Shown: positions 1-8,828 of the stretch, piece by piece
How the letters are laid out: every line of letters begins with the position of its first letter
Position numbering within the stretch: the stretch's first letter is position 1
Source of the DNA: Sphingomonas sp. LY54
GTDB taxonomy: Bacteria; Pseudomonadota; Alphaproteobacteria; Sphingomonadales; Sphingomonadaceae
Reading direction: 5' to 3'
Length of the DNA stretch: 64,000 nucleotides
Assembly: GCF_035594035.1 (NCBI RefSeq)
Contig: NZ_CP141588.1
Span: forward strand, 1,757,501-1,821,500
Translations under genes and position numbers: made by a program
Notes under the pieces: generated by a model
The model's input: the letters and a program-made list of their open reading frames with translations, nothing else
What the model was told of the DNA's origin: nothing
Databases searched by the model: none

Positions 1-2145
1 CGGATGGTCGCCGACAAAGGGGCCTATCCGGTCTTGCTCGCCAATGGCGATCCGATCGCACGGGGCGATCTCCCCGATGGCCGCCACTGGGCCGAATGGC
101 ACGATCCCTTCCCCAAGCCCTCCTATCTGTTCGCGCTGGTCGCCGGCGATCTCGTCGCCAACCGCGATACGTTCGTCACCAGCTCGGGCCGCACGGTCGA
201 TCTCGGCATCTGGGTACGGGCCGAGGACCTTCCCAAGACCCAGCATGCGATGGACGCGCTCAAGGCCTCGATGGCCTGGGACGAGCGCGTCTACGGCCGC
301 GAGTACGACCTTGCCGTGTTCAACATCGTCGCCGTCTCCGATTTCAACTTCGGCGCGATGGAGAATAAGGGGCTCAACGTCTTCAACTCGCGCTACATCC
401 TCGCCGATCCGGATACGGCCACCGACGCGGATTACGACGCGGTCGCGGGCGTGGTGGCGCACGAATATTTCCACAATTGGTCGGGCAACCGCGTCACCTG
501 CCGCGACTGGTTCCAGCTCTCTCTCAAGGAAGGCTTCACCGTCTTCCGCGATCAGCAATTCTCGGCGGATCAGGGCAGCCATGCGGTGAAGCGGATCGAG
601 GACGTGCGCGCCCTTCGTTCGGCGCAGTTCCCGGAGGACGCCGGCCCGCTCGCCCATCCGATCCGCCCCGAATCCTATATCGAGATCTCGAACTTCTACA
701 CCGCGACCGTCTACAACAAGGGCGCCGAGGTGATCCGGATGATGCACACCATCCTGGGCCCGGAAGGCTTCCGCGCCGGCAGCGATCTCTATTTTGGCAG
801 CCATGACGGCACCGCCGCCACCTGCGAGGATTTCGTCCGCGCGATGGAGCTGGCGACCGGCGCCGACCTCGAGCGCTTCCGCCGCTGGTACGCCCAGGCC
901 GGCACGCCGCGGGTGAAGGCGACGCTTACCCATCGCGATGGCGACGGCCGCGCGCACCTGCTGCTCGAACAGACCGTTCCACCGACGCCGGGACAGCCCA
1001 CCAAGCAGCCGATGCCGATCCCGCTCAAGATCGCCTTGTTCGGTGACAAGACCGGCGAGAAATATGTCGACCAGCTTATCCTGCTGGAGGATTCGAGCCA
1101 CGAAGTGATCTTCGAGGGCATCGGCGAGCGCCCGGTCCTGTCGATCAACCGCGATTTCTCGGCGCCGGTCATCATCGAGAGCAACCGCTCGACCGAGGAC
1201 CTCGCTTTCCTTTCGGCGCACGATGACAATCCGTTCGCGCGCTACGAGGCGATGCAGCAACTGATGCTCGACACGTTGATCGCCGCGGTCACCACCGGCA
1301 GGGCGGACCACGCGCCGGTGATCGAGGCGGTGCGCAACACGCTGGCCGACGACCGGCTCGACCCGGCCTTCATCGCGGAGGCAGTGCTGCTGCCGACCGA
1401 GGCCTTCATCGGCGACCATCTGCTGATCGTCGAGCCGGAGGCGATCCACAGCGCGCGCGAGCGGCTCCGCGCCGAGCTCGGCATCGAGCTCGAGCAGCAA
1501 TGGCGCGATTTCTATGCCGCCGCCGCCGCCAACCGGTTCGAATATTCGCCGGCCGCCAAGGGCGCGCGCCGCCTGCGCACCGTCTCGCTCGGCTATCTGT
1601 CGGCCGGCGGCGCCGAGGACGCTCCGGCCCTGGCGATGCGCCAGTTCGCCGAAGCCGACAACATGACCGACCGCCAGGGCGCGCTCGGCACGCTCGCCAA
1701 CAGCGAGGCCCCCGAGCGCGGCGAGGCCCTTGCCGCTTTCTACGAGCGCTACCGCGACAACGCCTTGGTGCTCGACAAATGGTTCATGGTGCAGGCGCTC
1801 TCCACCCGCGACGATACGGTCGATGCGGTGCTGGCGCTGGCCGAGCATCCCGATTTCACGCTCGCCAACCCGAACCGCATGCGGGCCCTGATCAGCGCCT
1901 TCGCCGCCAACCAGCGCGCCTTCCACGACGCGGACGGACGCGGCTACCGCTTCCTCGCCGATACGATCCTCGCCGTGGACAAATTGAACCCGCAGACCGC
2001 CGCCCGCCTCGTCCCCCCGCTCGGCCGCTGGCGCCGCTTCGACGAGATCCGCGCCGAACTGATGCGCGGCGAGCTCCAACGCATCGTCGACACGCCAGGC
2101 CTCTCCAAGGACGTGTTCGAACAGGCCTCGAAAAGCCTGGGCTAG
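1..2145 (+). CDS. pepN: Aminopeptidase N (M1 metallopeptidase), 5'-truncated by the window edge
   Basis: Zinc aminopeptidase that removes N-terminal residues from peptides in the cytoplasm. The frame is open from base 1, so the true start lies upstream; the visible part is about 714 codons against roughly 870 in the family, so about 150 N-terminal residues are missing. Counting from the first ATG at base 4, the exopeptidase motif GAMEN is near residue 117 and the zinc site HEYFH near 153, with the second glutamate ligand in the KEGFTV segment further on. The C-terminal half matches the helical PepN domain. Family identification is firm. Confidence 0.95.
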   Translation, partial: RMVADKGAYPVLLANGDPIARGDLPDGRHWAEWHDPFPKPSYLFALVAGDLVANRDTFVTSSGRTVDLGIWVRAEDLPKTQHAMDALKASMAWDERVYGREYDLAVFNIVAVSDFNFGAMENKGLNVFNSRYILADPDTATDADYDAVAGVVAHEYFHNWSGNRVTCRDWFQLSLKEGFTVFRDQQFSADQGSHAVKRIEDVRALRSAQFPEDAGPLAHPIRPESYIEISNFYTATVYNKGAEVIRMMHTILGPEGFRAGSDLYFGSHDGTAATCEDFVRAMELATGADLERFRRWYAQAGTPRVKATLTHRDGDGRAHLLLEQTVPPTPGQPTKQPMPIPLKIALFGDKTGEKYVDQLILLEDSSHEVIFEGIGERPVLSINRDFSAPVIIESNRSTEDLAFLSAHDDNPFARYEAMQQLMLDTLIAAVTTGRADHAPVIEAVRNTLADDRLDPAFIAEAVLLPTEAFIGDHLLIVEPEAIHSARERLRAELGIELEQQWRDFYAAAAANRFEYSPAAKGARRLRTVSLGYLSAGGAEDAPALAMRQFAEADNMTDRQGALGTLANSEAPERGEALAAFYERYRDNALVLDKWFMVQALSTRDDTVDAVLALAEHPDFTLANPNRMRALISAFAANQRAFHDADGRGYRFLADTILAVDKLNPQTAARLVPPLGRWRRFDEIRAELMRGELQRIVDTPGLSKDVFEQASKSLG

Positions 2146-2173
2146 GACCATCCCGGCCTGCGCCGGGACGACG

Positions 2174-2758
2174 TCAGCCGATCCAGTCGGCCACTTGCGC
2201 GGCGACCTGGTTGGCGGCTTGGTTGATTGCGGGGCCGGCGCTGGCGACGTCGATTGCAGCGACGGGCACGCGCGCTTCGAAGCGGCGGCTTTCGACCCGG
2301 TTGGCGCCGCGCGCCACGGCGGCGTCATAGACGACCACCGCCTCGTTGGTGGTCGCGTCGAGGCCGAAGCTGCGCAACTGCCCGGTGAGGCGCACGCCGG
2401 GATCGAAGGTGAACTGCATCGGATCGAGCACGACGCGGCCGGTGCGCGCGGCGATCACGTCCGACACCAGCCGGCCGAACAGGGCGCCGGGCGCCTCGAC
2501 CCATTGCGCGTCCTTCAGATAGGCGACCGTGCCGCCGCTGCGCACCGGCACCCGCGTCGTCCGCAGCTCCTGCGGCGTCGTCGGCACCACCACCGTCACC
2601 GCCTCGCTGGCGGCGACGTTGCGGGTCGCTGTTGCGGGGACCGTTTCCGAAGGGCTGAGGCGCAGCAGCGAATCGGGCACCTTGCCGCCGAAGCTGAAGC
2701 AGCCCGACAAAGCGAGCACGAGCCCGAGGGCGGGAAGGATTCTGGTCTGTTTCATCAT
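2174..2758 (-). CDS. ABC-type transport auxiliary lipoprotein (PqiC/ABC_trans_aux type)
   Basis: Predicted outer-membrane lipoprotein working with the Mla-type transporter encoded just upstream. The 194-residue protein begins with a lipoprotein signal ending in LALSGC, giving a mature N-terminal cysteine at residue 20. The rest resembles the ABC_trans_aux fold (VPVRSGGTVAYLKDAQW and a later VVYDA strand). The ATG at 2758 overlaps the stop of the MCE gene by four bases (ATGA), which decides the start and implies translational coupling. It is the last gene of the four-gene operon. Confidence 0.85.
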   Translation of the reverse strand: MMKQTRILPALGLVLALSGCFSFGGKVPDSLLRLSPSETVPATATRNVAASEAVTVVVPTTPQELRTTRVPVRSGGTVAYLKDAQWVEAPGALFGRLVSDVIAARTGRVVLDPMQFTFDPGVRLTGQLRSFGLDATTNEAVVVYDAAVARGANRVESRRFEARVPVAAIDVASAGPAINQAANQVAAQVADWIG

Positions 2759-3720
2759 TTCGGCTCGTAATCCGGAAGTTTCGACCCGCCGATCAGCGCG
2801 CCCGCGCCGCCCTGCTCGACCTTTTCGCTGACCGCGCGCAGCGATTGCGACGTCGCCCTCAAATCCCGCACCAATTGGCCGACCTCGGGCAGAGTCTGCT
2901 TGGAGAAGGCCTGGATGCCCGGGCGCGCGTCGTTGATCGCGGCGTCGAGGTTGCGCATGCTCGTCTCCGCCGCCTGCACCGTCTTGCGAAGGTCGTTGAC
3001 CAACGGCTTGGCGTCGTCGTTGAGCAAGCCGTCCGTGGTTTCGGCGAGGCGGCCGAATTCCTCGGCGGCGTTGCCGGCTTGGCGGATGGCGATGCGGGCG
3101 TCGGCGAGCGTCGCCGCGATCTCGGGGCTGCGCTCGGCGATCGAGCCGCTGATCTTCTCCATATTGTCGAGGATGCCGGCGATCGACGCTTGGTTGCGGT
3201 CGGAGACCAGCTCGGTCAGCCGTTCGGTCAGGGTCGAGACGCGCTCGAGCAATTCGGGCGCGCTGTTGAGCAATTGGCCGAGCGCGCCCGGCTTGGTCGG
3301 GATCACCGGCACGCCATAGGGACACGTGCTCTCGAGATTCTCTTCGGGGCAGGCGAGAGGCGGCGATCCGGCCGGCGCCGGATCGAGCTGGATCTGCGAG
3401 ACGCCGGTGAAGCCGACACCCTGGATCGTGGCGGTCGTGCCCTGCAGGATCGGCGTGTCGTCGCGCGCCGTGATGCGGACGCGGACGAATTCCGGGCTCT
3501 TGGGCTCGAGATTGATCGATTCGATCTGACCGACGGGGACGCCGTTGAAGGTCACCGCCGAGCCTTTGGCGAGCCCGTCGACGGCCTGCTTGAAGAAGAT
3601 GTCATATTCGTTCTTGCTCTCGCCCGACACCTGGCTGAGCCAGATGATGAAGCCGAGCAGGGCGACGACCATGGCGAGCACGACGCCGCCGACGAGGATA
3701 TGGTTGGACCGCGTTTCCAT
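2755..3720 (-). CDS. mlaD: MlaD-type MCE-domain lipid-transport protein
   Basis: Substrate-binding component of a phospholipid ABC transporter, anchored in the inner membrane and facing the periplasm. The protein has 321 residues: one membrane helix at about 8-28, a single MCE domain at about 40-115 (FNGVPVGQIESI is typical), then a long helical tail of about 180 residues. MCE rings shuttle lipids between the membranes. Its start codon overlaps the stop of the ATPase gene by one base (TGATG). The helical tail is longer than in E. coli MlaD and closer to other alphaproteobacterial forms. Confidence 0.9.
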   Translation of the reverse strand: METRSNHILVGGVVLAMVVALLGFIIWLSQVSGESKNEYDIFFKQAVDGLAKGSAVTFNGVPVGQIESINLEPKSPEFVRVRITARDDTPILQGTTATIQGVGFTGVSQIQLDPAPAGSPPLACPEENLESTCPYGVPVIPTKPGALGQLLNSAPELLERVSTLTERLTELVSDRNQASIAGILDNMEKISGSIAERSPEIAATLADARIAIRQAGNAAEEFGRLAETTDGLLNDDAKPLVNDLRKTVQAAETSMRNLDAAINDARPGIQAFSKQTLPEVGQLVRDLRATSQSLRAVSEKVEQGGAGALIGGSKLPDYEPK

Positions 3721-4520
3721 CAGCCTTCAGCGCTCCCCACCCGCGATGCCGCGGCCGTCGCGGTCTGGGCTGCGCGTCCGCGCGGCCCCCGGAAATATTC
3801 TTGTATCCATTCGTGGTCCAAAGCCAATAGTTCCGGAATCGTTCCGACCGCGATCACCTTTCGGTCGGCGAGCACCGCGACGCGGTCGCAGATCGCGTAG
3901 AGCGTATCGAGATCGTGGGTGATGAGGAAGACGGTGAGTCCGAGCGCCGATTGCAGCTCGCGGATCAATTCGTCGAACGCCGCCGCGCCGATCGGATCGA
4001 GGCCGGCGGTCGGTTCGTCGAGGAACAGAAGCTCGGGATCCATCGCCAGCGCCCGCGCGATGCCGGCGCGCTTCTTCATGCCGCCGGACAGCTCGGCCGG
4101 GAATTTGGGCCCCGCCTCAGGCGCGAGCCCGCTCATCACGATCTTGAAGGCGGCGATCTCGTCGAGCAGGTCGGCGCCGAGCTTGGGATAGAATTCGCGC
4201 AGCGGCACCTGCACGTTCTCGGCCACGGTCAGCGTCGAGAACAAGGCGGCGCCCTGGAACAGGATCCCCCAGCGCTTGCGAATGCCCTGCAGGTCGGCCT
4301 CGTCGCGGTCGAGCGTAGGCTCCCCAAAGACGTGGACCTCGCCGGCGACCGGCTGCTGCAGCCCGATGATCGAGCGCATCAGCACCGATTTGCCGGTGCC
4401 CGATCCGCCGACCACGCCCAATATCTCGCCGCGGCGCACGTCCAGGTCCAGATCCTCGTGGACCACCTGCTCGCCGAAGGCGTTCTTCAGGCCCCGCACC
4501 TCGATGATATTCTCGCTCAT
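3720..4520 (-). CDS. mlaF: MlaF-type ABC transporter ATPase
   Basis: Cytoplasmic ATPase of the phospholipid transporter. The 266 residues carry Walker A GGSGTGKS (38-45), the signature LSGGMKKR starting near 144, Walker B LLFLDE (164-169) with the following PTAGLDP, and a switch histidine in ITHDLD. The Q-loop sits in GILFQG. The length is normal. It lies between permease and MCE genes with one- to four-base overlaps, so the three products are made from one message. This is the standard order of Mla cassettes. Confidence 0.93.
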   Translation of the reverse strand: MSENIIEVRGLKNAFGEQVVHEDLDLDVRRGEILGVVGGSGTGKSVLMRSIIGLQQPVAGEVHVFGEPTLDRDEADLQGIRKRWGILFQGAALFSTLTVAENVQVPLREFYPKLGADLLDEIAAFKIVMSGLAPEAGPKFPAELSGGMKKRAGIARALAMDPELLFLDEPTAGLDPIGAAAFDELIRELQSALGLTVFLITHDLDTLYAICDRVAVLADRKVIAVGTIPELLALDHEWIQEYFRGPRGRAAQTATAAASRVGSAEG

Positions 4521-5626
4521 ACCCAGCCGATCTCCGTGAAGAAGACGGCGAAGAAGGCGTCGAGCACGATCACCAGGAAGATGCCCTGCACGACCGCGGC
4601 GGTGGTGCGCAGGCCCACTTCCTCGGCATTGCCCTTGACCTGCAGGCCCTGGAAGCAGCCGGCCATAGCGATGATGAGGCCGAACACCGGCGCCTTGATC
4701 AGCGCGCCCCAGAGGTCCGTCATCGGCACGACCTCGCGGATGCGCTGGACGAAGGTGACGGGCGGAATGTCGAGCGCGACGAAGCTGAAGATGCCGCCGC
4801 CGATGATCGAGATCAGAGCCGCGTAGAAGCCGAGCAAAGGCATCAGCAGCACCGTGGCGAGCACCCGCGGCAGCACCAGCGCCTCCATCGGCGAGACGCC
4901 GATGGTGCGCATGGCGTCCACTTCCTCCGCGAGCTTCATCGATCCGATCTGCGCGGCAAAGGCCGAGCCCGAGCGGCCGGCGACCATGATCGCCGTCATC
5001 AGCACGCCCAGCTCCTTCACCGACATGCGGCCGATCAGGTTGATCGTGAACACTTCGGCGCCGAACTGGCGGAGCTGGACCGCGCCCTGCTGGGCGATGA
5101 CGATGCCGACCAGGAAGCTCATCAGGCCGACGATGCCAAGCGAATGGACGCCGACCACCTCGAATTGCTGGACGACGGCGTTGAGCCGGAAGCGGCGCGG
5201 GTGCGTGATCACGGTCCAGAACGAGATCATCAATGCGCCGAAGAAACCGAGCAGCCCGAGCAGGGTGCGTCCCGCCTCCGCGGTGGCATCGCCGACCTCG
5301 CCGAGGACGCGGTACAGCGGCGGCGTCCGGTCCGGCCGCACCTTCACCGGCTGGTCGGACTGCGACACCTGCTCGAGCAGCTTGGCTTCGTCCTCATCGA
5401 CGCCGATCACATCGGCCTGATGGTCACGGGCCATTCGATGAACAAGCCAGGCGCCCACCGTGTCCATCCGCGGCACGGCCGTGAGGTCGAGCACCAGGCC
5501 GTCGCCGGGCACGGCGTTGAGCCGTTCGGGCAGGTCGCCGATGCAGGCGAGCGTCAGGTTTCCGCTGAAGCGGAGCACCTTTCTGTCGCCGTCATCGGCC
5601 AGGCTGAAATCGGCGGCAGAACTCAT
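4517..5626 (-). CDS. mlaE: MlaE-type permease with N-terminal STAS-like domain
   Basis: Inner-membrane permease of the phospholipid transporter. From the ATG at 5626 the product has 369 residues. The first about 95 are soluble and STAS-like (VLDLTAVPRMDTVGAWLVHR), followed by an MlaE permease domain with about five membrane helices (SLGIVGLMSFLVGIVIAQQ; ELGVLMTAIMVAGRSGSAFAA). An in-frame ATG 18 codons upstream also exists, but its extra residues look unrelated to the family. In E. coli the STAS protein MlaB is separate; here it is fused. First gene of the operon, divergent from the HAD gene. Confidence 0.9.
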   Translation of the reverse strand: MSSAADFSLADDGDRKVLRFSGNLTLACIGDLPERLNAVPGDGLVLDLTAVPRMDTVGAWLVHRMARDHQADVIGVDEDEAKLLEQVSQSDQPVKVRPDRTPPLYRVLGEVGDATAEAGRTLLGLLGFFGALMISFWTVITHPRRFRLNAVVQQFEVVGVHSLGIVGLMSFLVGIVIAQQGAVQLRQFGAEVFTINLIGRMSVKELGVLMTAIMVAGRSGSAFAAQIGSMKLAEEVDAMRTIGVSPMEALVLPRVLATVLLMPLLGFYAALISIIGGGIFSFVALDIPPVTFVQRIREVVPMTDLWGALIKAPVFGLIIAMAGCFQGLQVKGNAEEVGLRTTAAVVQGIFLVIVLDAFFAVFFTEIGWV

Positions 5627-5724
5627 GCGGCAGCAGGATGCTTCAATTTGGAGGGTCCGGCAAGCGCCGGGGATGGACAAGGGCTACGATCCTGTGCTTG
5701 CCGGGTTCCATCGAAGGGAGTGAA

Positions 5725-6405
5725 ATGAAGAGCGCGCTTGCCATTTACGACATGGACCGGACGATCACGAAGCGGGCGACCTACACGCCGTTCCTGATCC
5801 ACGCCGCGCTCCGGCTCGCGCCCTGGCGGCTCGTCTTCCTCCCGCTCGTCGGGCTGGCGATGCTGGCCTATGTCGCCAAAATGCTCGATCGCGGCGAATT
5901 GAAGGAGGTCAACTACCAGCTCCTGATCGGCGGCGCGCTGGATCCGACGCGGCTCGAGCCGGTCATCCAGAGCTTCGCCGACCGCCAGGTCGCGACCAAC
6001 ATCCTGCCCGGCGCCCGCGCCAGCCTGGAGGCGGACCGCGCCGCCGGCCGCCGCATCGTCATGGCCACGGCCTCCTACCGCCTCTACGCCGCCGCGATCG
6101 CCGAGCGCCTCGGCATACGCGACGTGATCGCCACCGAAACCCAGCGCGACACGGCCGGGCGCGTCGTCGCGCGCATCGAGGGCAGCAATTGCTATGGCGA
6201 CGCCAAGCTCGCGATGATCCAGGCCTGGCTGGAGCGCGAGGGGCTGACCCGCGAGGCGGTCCACATCCGCTTCTATTCGGATCATATTTCGGATTCGGTC
6301 GTCCATCACTGGTCGGACGAGCCGGTTGCCACCAATGCCCACGACCGGCTGGTCAAGCTGGCCAAGGTGGAGGGCTGGGAAGTGCTCGACTGGAGCAGGA
6401 CCTGA
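5725..6405 (+). CDS. HAD-IB family phosphatase
   Basis: Predicted phosphomonoesterase of the haloacid dehalogenase superfamily, subclass IB (phosphoserine-phosphatase-like, related to Caulobacter CicA). The 226 residues start with the nucleophile motif DMDRT (9-13), followed by a hydrophobic cap region (LRLAPWRLVFLPLVGLAM), motif II in MATASY and motif III/IV in FYSDHISD. The start is set by the purine-rich GAAGGGAG just upstream. The substrate cannot be told from sequence. Confidence 0.85.
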   Translation: MKSALAIYDMDRTITKRATYTPFLIHAALRLAPWRLVFLPLVGLAMLAYVAKMLDRGELKEVNYQLLIGGALDPTRLEPVIQSFADRQVATNILPGARASLEADRAAGRRIVMATASYRLYAAAIAERLGIRDVIATETQRDTAGRVVARIEGSNCYGDAKLAMIQAWLEREGLTREAVHIRFYSDHISDSVVHHWSDEPVATNAHDRLVKLAKVEGWEVLDWSRT

Positions 6406-6428
6406 AGCGACGCATGAGGGGAACGGGA

Positions 6429-7094
6429 ATGACGCTGACGCTCTATTATCACCCCTTCTCCTCTTACTGTCAGAAGGTGCTGATCGCGCTCTACGAACGC
6501 GCCGTGCCGTTCGAACCGCGCCTGATCGATCTCGGCGACCCTGCCGCGCGCGCCGAACTGGTATCGGTCTGGCCGTTCGCCAAATTCCCCGTCCTGCGCG
6601 ACGAAGAGAGCGGCCTTACCGTGCCGGAATCCACCTCGATCATCGAATATCTGGACCTGCGCCATGTCGGCCCGCCACCGATGATCCCGGAGGACCGCAA
6701 CCTCGCTCTGCTGGCCCGCACCTTCGACCGCGTGTTCGACAATTATGTGATGACGCCGCTGCAGACGATCGTCGGCGACAGCCTCCGGCCCGAGGATGCG
6801 CGCGATCCCTATGGCGTCGATCGCGCCCGCGACCTGCTCGCCAAGGCCTATGCCTTCCTCGACAAGGAGATCGGTGCGCGGACCTGGGCCGCGGGCGACG
6901 CCTTCACCCTCGCCGACTGCGCCGCCGCGCCGGCGCTCTTCTACAGCGGCATGCTGGTCCCGTTCGGCGACCACGCCAACCTGGCGGCTTACTTCGCCCG
7001 CCTGCGCGAGCGCCCCGCCTTCGCCCGCGCCGTCGACGAAGCCCGCCCCTACCGCCCCTTCTTCCCCCTCGACTGGCCGGCCGGCTACGACTAA
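6429..7094 (+). CDS. Glutathione S-transferase family protein
   Basis: Cytosolic GST-fold protein of 221 residues. An N-terminal thioredoxin-like domain opens with LTLYYHPFSSYCQKV, whose SSYC segment sits at the catalytic position. A cis-proline region (KFPVL) and the glutathione-binding PESTSI follow. The C-terminal helical domain contains the fold-capping motif FTLADCAAA. GAGGGG lies a few bases before the chosen ATG at 6429; an ATG five codons earlier would place the same bases inside the gene. The substrate is unknown. Confidence 0.88.
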   Translation: MTLTLYYHPFSSYCQKVLIALYERAVPFEPRLIDLGDPAARAELVSVWPFAKFPVLRDEESGLTVPESTSIIEYLDLRHVGPPPMIPEDRNLALLARTFDRVFDNYVMTPLQTIVGDSLRPEDARDPYGVDRARDLLAKAYAFLDKEIGARTWAAGDAFTLADCAAAPALFYSGMLVPFGDHANLAAYFARLRERPAFARAVDEARPYRPFFPLDWPAGYD

Positions 7095-7179
7095 GGGCCC
7101 CGCATCGCGCAATGACGCTGTTGGAATGGCCGCGCAAAGCCCCTAGACCGCGGCCAACATTCTCAAGGCCCGAGGCACA

Positions 7180-8700
7180 ATGACCACGATCATCCGCGAG
7201 GCGGACCTCATCGAGAGCGTCGCCGACGCCCTCCAGTACATCTCCTACTACCATCCGATGGACTATATCCGCGCGCTCGGCGATGCCTATCAGGCCGAGC
7301 AGTCGCCCGCGGCCAAGGACGCGATCGCCCAGATCCTCACCAACAGCCGGATGTGCGCCGAAGGGCACCGGCCGATCTGCCAGGACACCGGCATCGTCAC
7401 CGTGTTCGTCAAATGGGGACAGGATTGCCGGTTGGAGAGCGCGCGCAGCCTGCAGGAGGTGATCGACGAGGGCGTGCGCCGCGCCTACCGCCACCCCGAA
7501 AACCCGCTGCGCGCCTCGATCCTCGCCGATCCCGCCTTCGGCCGCGTCAACACGAAGGACAACACGCCGTCGGTGATGCATGTCGAGATGGTGCCGGGGA
7601 GCACGGTCTCGATCGACGTCGCAGCCAAGGGCGGCGGCTCGGAAAACAAGACCAAGTTCAAGATGCTGAACCCGTCCGACTCGATCGTCGACTGGGTGCT
7701 CGAGATGGTGCCGCAGATGGGCGCCGGCTGGTGCCCGCCCGGCATGCTCGGCATCGGCATCGGCGGCACCGCCGAGAAGGCGATGCTGCTCGCCAAGGAA
7801 AGCCTGATGGGCGCGATCGACATGGCGCAGCTGAAGGCGCGTGGGCCGCAGAGCAAGATCGAGGAACTGCGCATCGAGTTGTTCGAGAAGGTGAACGCGC
7901 TCGGCATCGGCGCGCAGGGTCTCGGCGGCCTCTCCACGATCCTCGACGTCAAGATCCTCGATTGGCCGACCCATGCGGCGTCGAAGCCGGTGGCGATGAT
8001 CCCCAATTGCGCCGCCACCCGTCACGCCCATTTCACGTTGGACGGCTCGGGCCCCGCCTACCTCGAGACGCCGAACCTCGCCGACTGGCCCGACGTCAAC
8101 TGGACGCCGTCGAAGGAAGCGATCCGGGTCGATCTCGACGCCCTCACGCCCGAGATCGTCCAGAGCTGGAAGCATGGCGACCGGCTGTTGCTCAACGGCA
8201 AGATGCTGACCGGGCGCGACGCCGCCCACAAGCGCATCAAGGACATGCTCGACCGCGGCGAGGCGCTGCCGGTCGAGTTCAAGGGCCGCGTCATTTATTA
8301 TGTCGGCCCGGTCGATCCGGTCGGCGAGGAAGTGGTCGGCCCGGCCGGTCCCACCACCGCCACCCGCATGGACAAGTTCACCCGCATGATGCTCGAGAAC
8401 GGCCTGCTCGCGATGGTCGGCAAGGCCGAGCGCGGCCCCATGGCGATCGAGGCGATCCGCGACCACAAGTCCGCTTACCTGATGGCGGTCGGCGGCGCGG
8501 CCTATCTTGTCGCCCGCGCCATCAAGGGCTCGAAAGTGGTTGGCTTCGAGGATCTCGGCATGGAAGCGATCTACGAATTCGAGGTCCAGGACATGCCGGT
8601 CACGGTCGCGGTCGACGCCAATGGCGAGAGCGTCCACCACCTCGCCCCGCTCGTCTGGCGCGACAAGATCGCGAAGATGAAGGCGCTCGAAACCGCCTGA
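7180..8700 (+). CDS. Class I fumarate hydratase (iron-sulfur)
   Basis: Interconverts fumarate and malate in the TCA cycle with a [4Fe-4S] cluster. The 506-residue length and the motifs MCAEGHRPICQDTG, GAGWCPPG, MIPNCAATRH and GPAGPTTATRMD mark the class I (FumA/FumB) family, not the iron-free class II FumC. Candidate cluster cysteines occur in those motifs. A hairpin after the stop may end the transcript. With aconitase (10515) and succinyl-CoA synthetase beta (49937), it is one of three TCA genes in the window. Confidence 0.93.
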   Translation: MTTIIREADLIESVADALQYISYYHPMDYIRALGDAYQAEQSPAAKDAIAQILTNSRMCAEGHRPICQDTGIVTVFVKWGQDCRLESARSLQEVIDEGVRRAYRHPENPLRASILADPAFGRVNTKDNTPSVMHVEMVPGSTVSIDVAAKGGGSENKTKFKMLNPSDSIVDWVLEMVPQMGAGWCPPGMLGIGIGGTAEKAMLLAKESLMGAIDMAQLKARGPQSKIEELRIELFEKVNALGIGAQGLGGLSTILDVKILDWPTHAASKPVAMIPNCAATRHAHFTLDGSGPAYLETPNLADWPDVNWTPSKEAIRVDLDALTPEIVQSWKHGDRLLLNGKMLTGRDAAHKRIKDMLDRGEALPVEFKGRVIYYVGPVDPVGEEVVGPAGPTTATRMDKFTRMMLENGLLAMVGKAERGPMAIEAIRDHKSAYLMAVGGAAYLVARAIKGSKVVGFEDLGMEAIYEFEVQDMPVTVAVDANGESVHHLAPLVWRDKIAKMKALETA

Positions 8701-8794
8701 ACTGCGGCCGGCCGAGCCGTGCAAGCGGCGAGACGCTGAACGGGAGGCGCATCGCCACGTTTATACCGGTGCAGAGAGTGCCAAGTCCCCCCAT

Positions 8795-8826
8795 AGGGCG
8801 TCGCGACTATGTTCGCGGCGCCCTTT
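8795..8826. terminator. Hairpin between convergent genes
   Basis: Arms 8795-8806 and 8813-8824 pair over 12 bp with one G-U pair around a six-base loop. The plus-strand side is followed by a short T-rich stretch. It lies between the fumarase stop and the CHAD gene stop and would serve mainly the fumarase transcript. Confidence 0.55.
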
Positions 8827-8828
8827 CT

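Noticed and set aside
6904..8724. Open frame of 606 codons on the minus strand opposite the fumarase
   Set aside because: Shadow of the class I fumarase; composition is repetitive His/Arg/Asp-rich and lacks any motif.
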